Origin: Bacteroidales bacterium
Lineage (GTDB): Bacteria; Bacteroidota; Bacteroidia; Bacteroidales; UBA932
DNA: 6,037 nt
Assembly (NCBI GenBank): GCA_017556665.1
Contig: JAFYMJ010000181.1
Coordinates: forward strand, 1-6,037
Direction: 5' to 3'
Shown: piece by piece, positions 5,018-6,037 of the stretch
Layout of the letters: the number at the start of each line of letters is the position of its first letter
Numbering within the stretch: position 1 is the stretch's first letter
The notes under the pieces: model-generated
Database searches by the model: none
Seen by the model: the letters and a program-made list of their open reading frames with translations, nothing else
What the model was told of the DNA's origin: nothing
Made by a program: the position numbers and the translations under genes

Positions 5018-6037
5018 ATGGATATTACCTCTAATGCTCTTTTAAGACACAAGACAATTGATGCTTGTCTAAGGGATAAAACGCGTAAATACACTCTTCT
5101 TGATCTTATCAATGCCTGCACAGCTGCAATAAAGGAGAAAAAAGGAGACAAGAACAAATCCAGATACTGTGTCTCTACCAGAACTGTCCAGCTGGATTTG
5201 CAATTCATGAGGGACAAATCCAAAGGTTATGGTGCACCCATTGTAGTTTACGACCATAAATACTACAAGTACAAAGACAATTCATTTACACTGGAGAAGG
5301 CTCAAATAAAAAAAGAGAATCTTAATGCTTTGGCTGAACTTGTTGATACACTAAAAGAATACAGTAAGTTTGACCAACTTGAGAGTATAAGAAATCTGGT
5401 AACACTGTTAGAAGAGGATATTCATTCAAGAATAGCAAAGAAAGAGTCAGTTTCACAATCTGAGTCAAAGAAGAATGCCCTTGGACTAGAATATTATAAT
5501 ATTATTCAGGATGCCATATTAACAAAGAAAGTTTTGTGCATAGGGTATTATTCATCCAGATCACAGAATATAATTCCAATCATCTTTTACCCATTCTTTC
5601 TAAAAGAGTATAACGGAAGATGGTATGCATTAGGTTATAAAGATGGCCTTAATGGAGTTTATAAGTTGCCTCTTGACCGCATAAGAGATTATTCATACTC
5701 CATCCTTCCTTTTCCCGACGAGTATTCTTTCAATCCAAAAGAGTATTTTAACGATATCATAGGTGTTACAAGGTTGTCGGGAGGGGTAAAACAGATAAAA
5801 TTCAATGTAAAGAACAAACTGGCCCCATATATAAAATTGAATCCACTTCATCACTCTCAGAAACTTGTAAAGGCTGAAGAAAATGGAGATATGGTTTTTA
5901 CTATTGATGTAATACCAAACAGAGAGTTTTATAACCTTGTATATGTGTATCAGCCAAATATTCAGATAATTTCTCCAAGGGAAATAGGATTGCAGGCAAA
6001 TGCACACTTGCTGGAGATGGCTGAACAACTCCCAAAC
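5018..6037 (+). CDS. WYL domain-containing transcriptional regulator (3' end outside window)
   Basis: The frame is open from the ATG at 5018 to the last base, giving 340 residues with no stop. An in-frame stop at 4958 and no ATG between fix the start. The N-terminus is a Bacteroidota-type DNA-binding region: RHKTIDACLRDKTRKYTLLD (10-29), then VSTRTVQLDLQFMR as the likely recognition helix. The sensor part has GRWYALGYKD, where the WYL triplet reads WYA (202-204), followed by LPLDRI (217-222), and a C-terminal WCX-like region with PLHHSQ (276-281) and IISPREIG. WYL proteins are ligand-sensing regulators, in some systems sensing nucleotides or nucleic acid. The sequence resembles complete family members almost to the end, so probably only a few to some 20 residues are missing. 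It diverges from the transporter operon over 93 bases and may control it. Confidence 0.9.
   Translation, partial: MDITSNALLRHKTIDACLRDKTRKYTLLDLINACTAAIKEKKGDKNKSRYCVSTRTVQLDLQFMRDKSKGYGAPIVVYDHKYYKYKDNSFTLEKAQIKKENLNALAELVDTLKEYSKFDQLESIRNLVTLLEEDIHSRIAKKESVSQSESKKNALGLEYYNIIQDAILTKKVLCIGYYSSRSQNIIPIIFYPFFLKEYNGRWYALGYKDGLNGVYKLPLDRIRDYSYSILPFPDEYSFNPKEYFNDIIGVTRLSGGVKQIKFNVKNKLAPYIKLNPLHHSQKLVKAEENGDMVFTIDVIPNREFYNLVYVYQPNIQIISPREIGLQANAHLLEMAEQLPN

Noticed and set aside
5693..6028. Minus-strand open frame opposite the WYL gene
   Set aside because: The plus-strand frame has clear WYL/WCX motifs throughout this stretch, so the antisense frame is a shadow.
1..6037. CRISPR array, tRNA, rRNA, insertion sequence or phage attachment site
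   Set aside because: No regularly spaced repeats, cloverleaf, transposase or long terminal inverted repeats were seen on reading either strand.

Overview
The window looks like chromosomal DNA from a low-GC member of the Bacteroidales (Bacteroides/Prevotella-like). The evidence is the style of the proteins (the MATE transporter, the MENNF-type cytidylate kinase-like start, a WYL regulator of the Bacteroidota type), mostly weak Shine-Dalgarno sequences, and three copies of the TAnnTTTG promoter element in the one real intergenic gap. No tRNA, rRNA, CRISPR array, insertion sequence or attachment site was seen. Coding density is very high and no gene-free stretch exceeds about 95 bases.

Layout. 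(1) Bases 1-1650, plus strand: the 3' three quarters of a MATE-family efflux pump, overlapping a cytidylate kinase-like P-loop protein. (2) Bases 1634-1664: a hairpin that can serve as terminator in both directions and holds the stop codons of two convergent genes. (3) Bases 4924 down to 1654, minus strand: a tight four-gene operon, in transcription order a ten-helix EamA/DMT transporter, a HisA-like TIM-barrel protein with a basic tail, a HAD-family phosphatase, and a LOG-family phosphoribohydrolase-like protein. The junctions are a 17-base gap, a 14-base overlap and a 1-base gap. (4) Bases 4925-5017: a divergent promoter region. (5) Bases 5018-6037, plus strand: a WYL-domain transcriptional regulator that runs off the right edge.

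How the genes may work together. The operon places a membrane transporter beside three proteins whose families handle phosphorylated ribosyl compounds or phosphate esters. The HisA-like protein appears to have lost its catalytic aspartates and phosphate-binding glycines, so it is better read as a binding or scaffold protein than as an enzyme of histidine synthesis. The divergent WYL gene is a natural candidate regulator of the operon. A ribotide or nucleotide salvage, detoxification or signalling role is an inference from family membership and gene order only. The most unusual item is the HisA-derived apparent pseudoenzyme fused to a tail of roughly 40 percent lysine and arginine.
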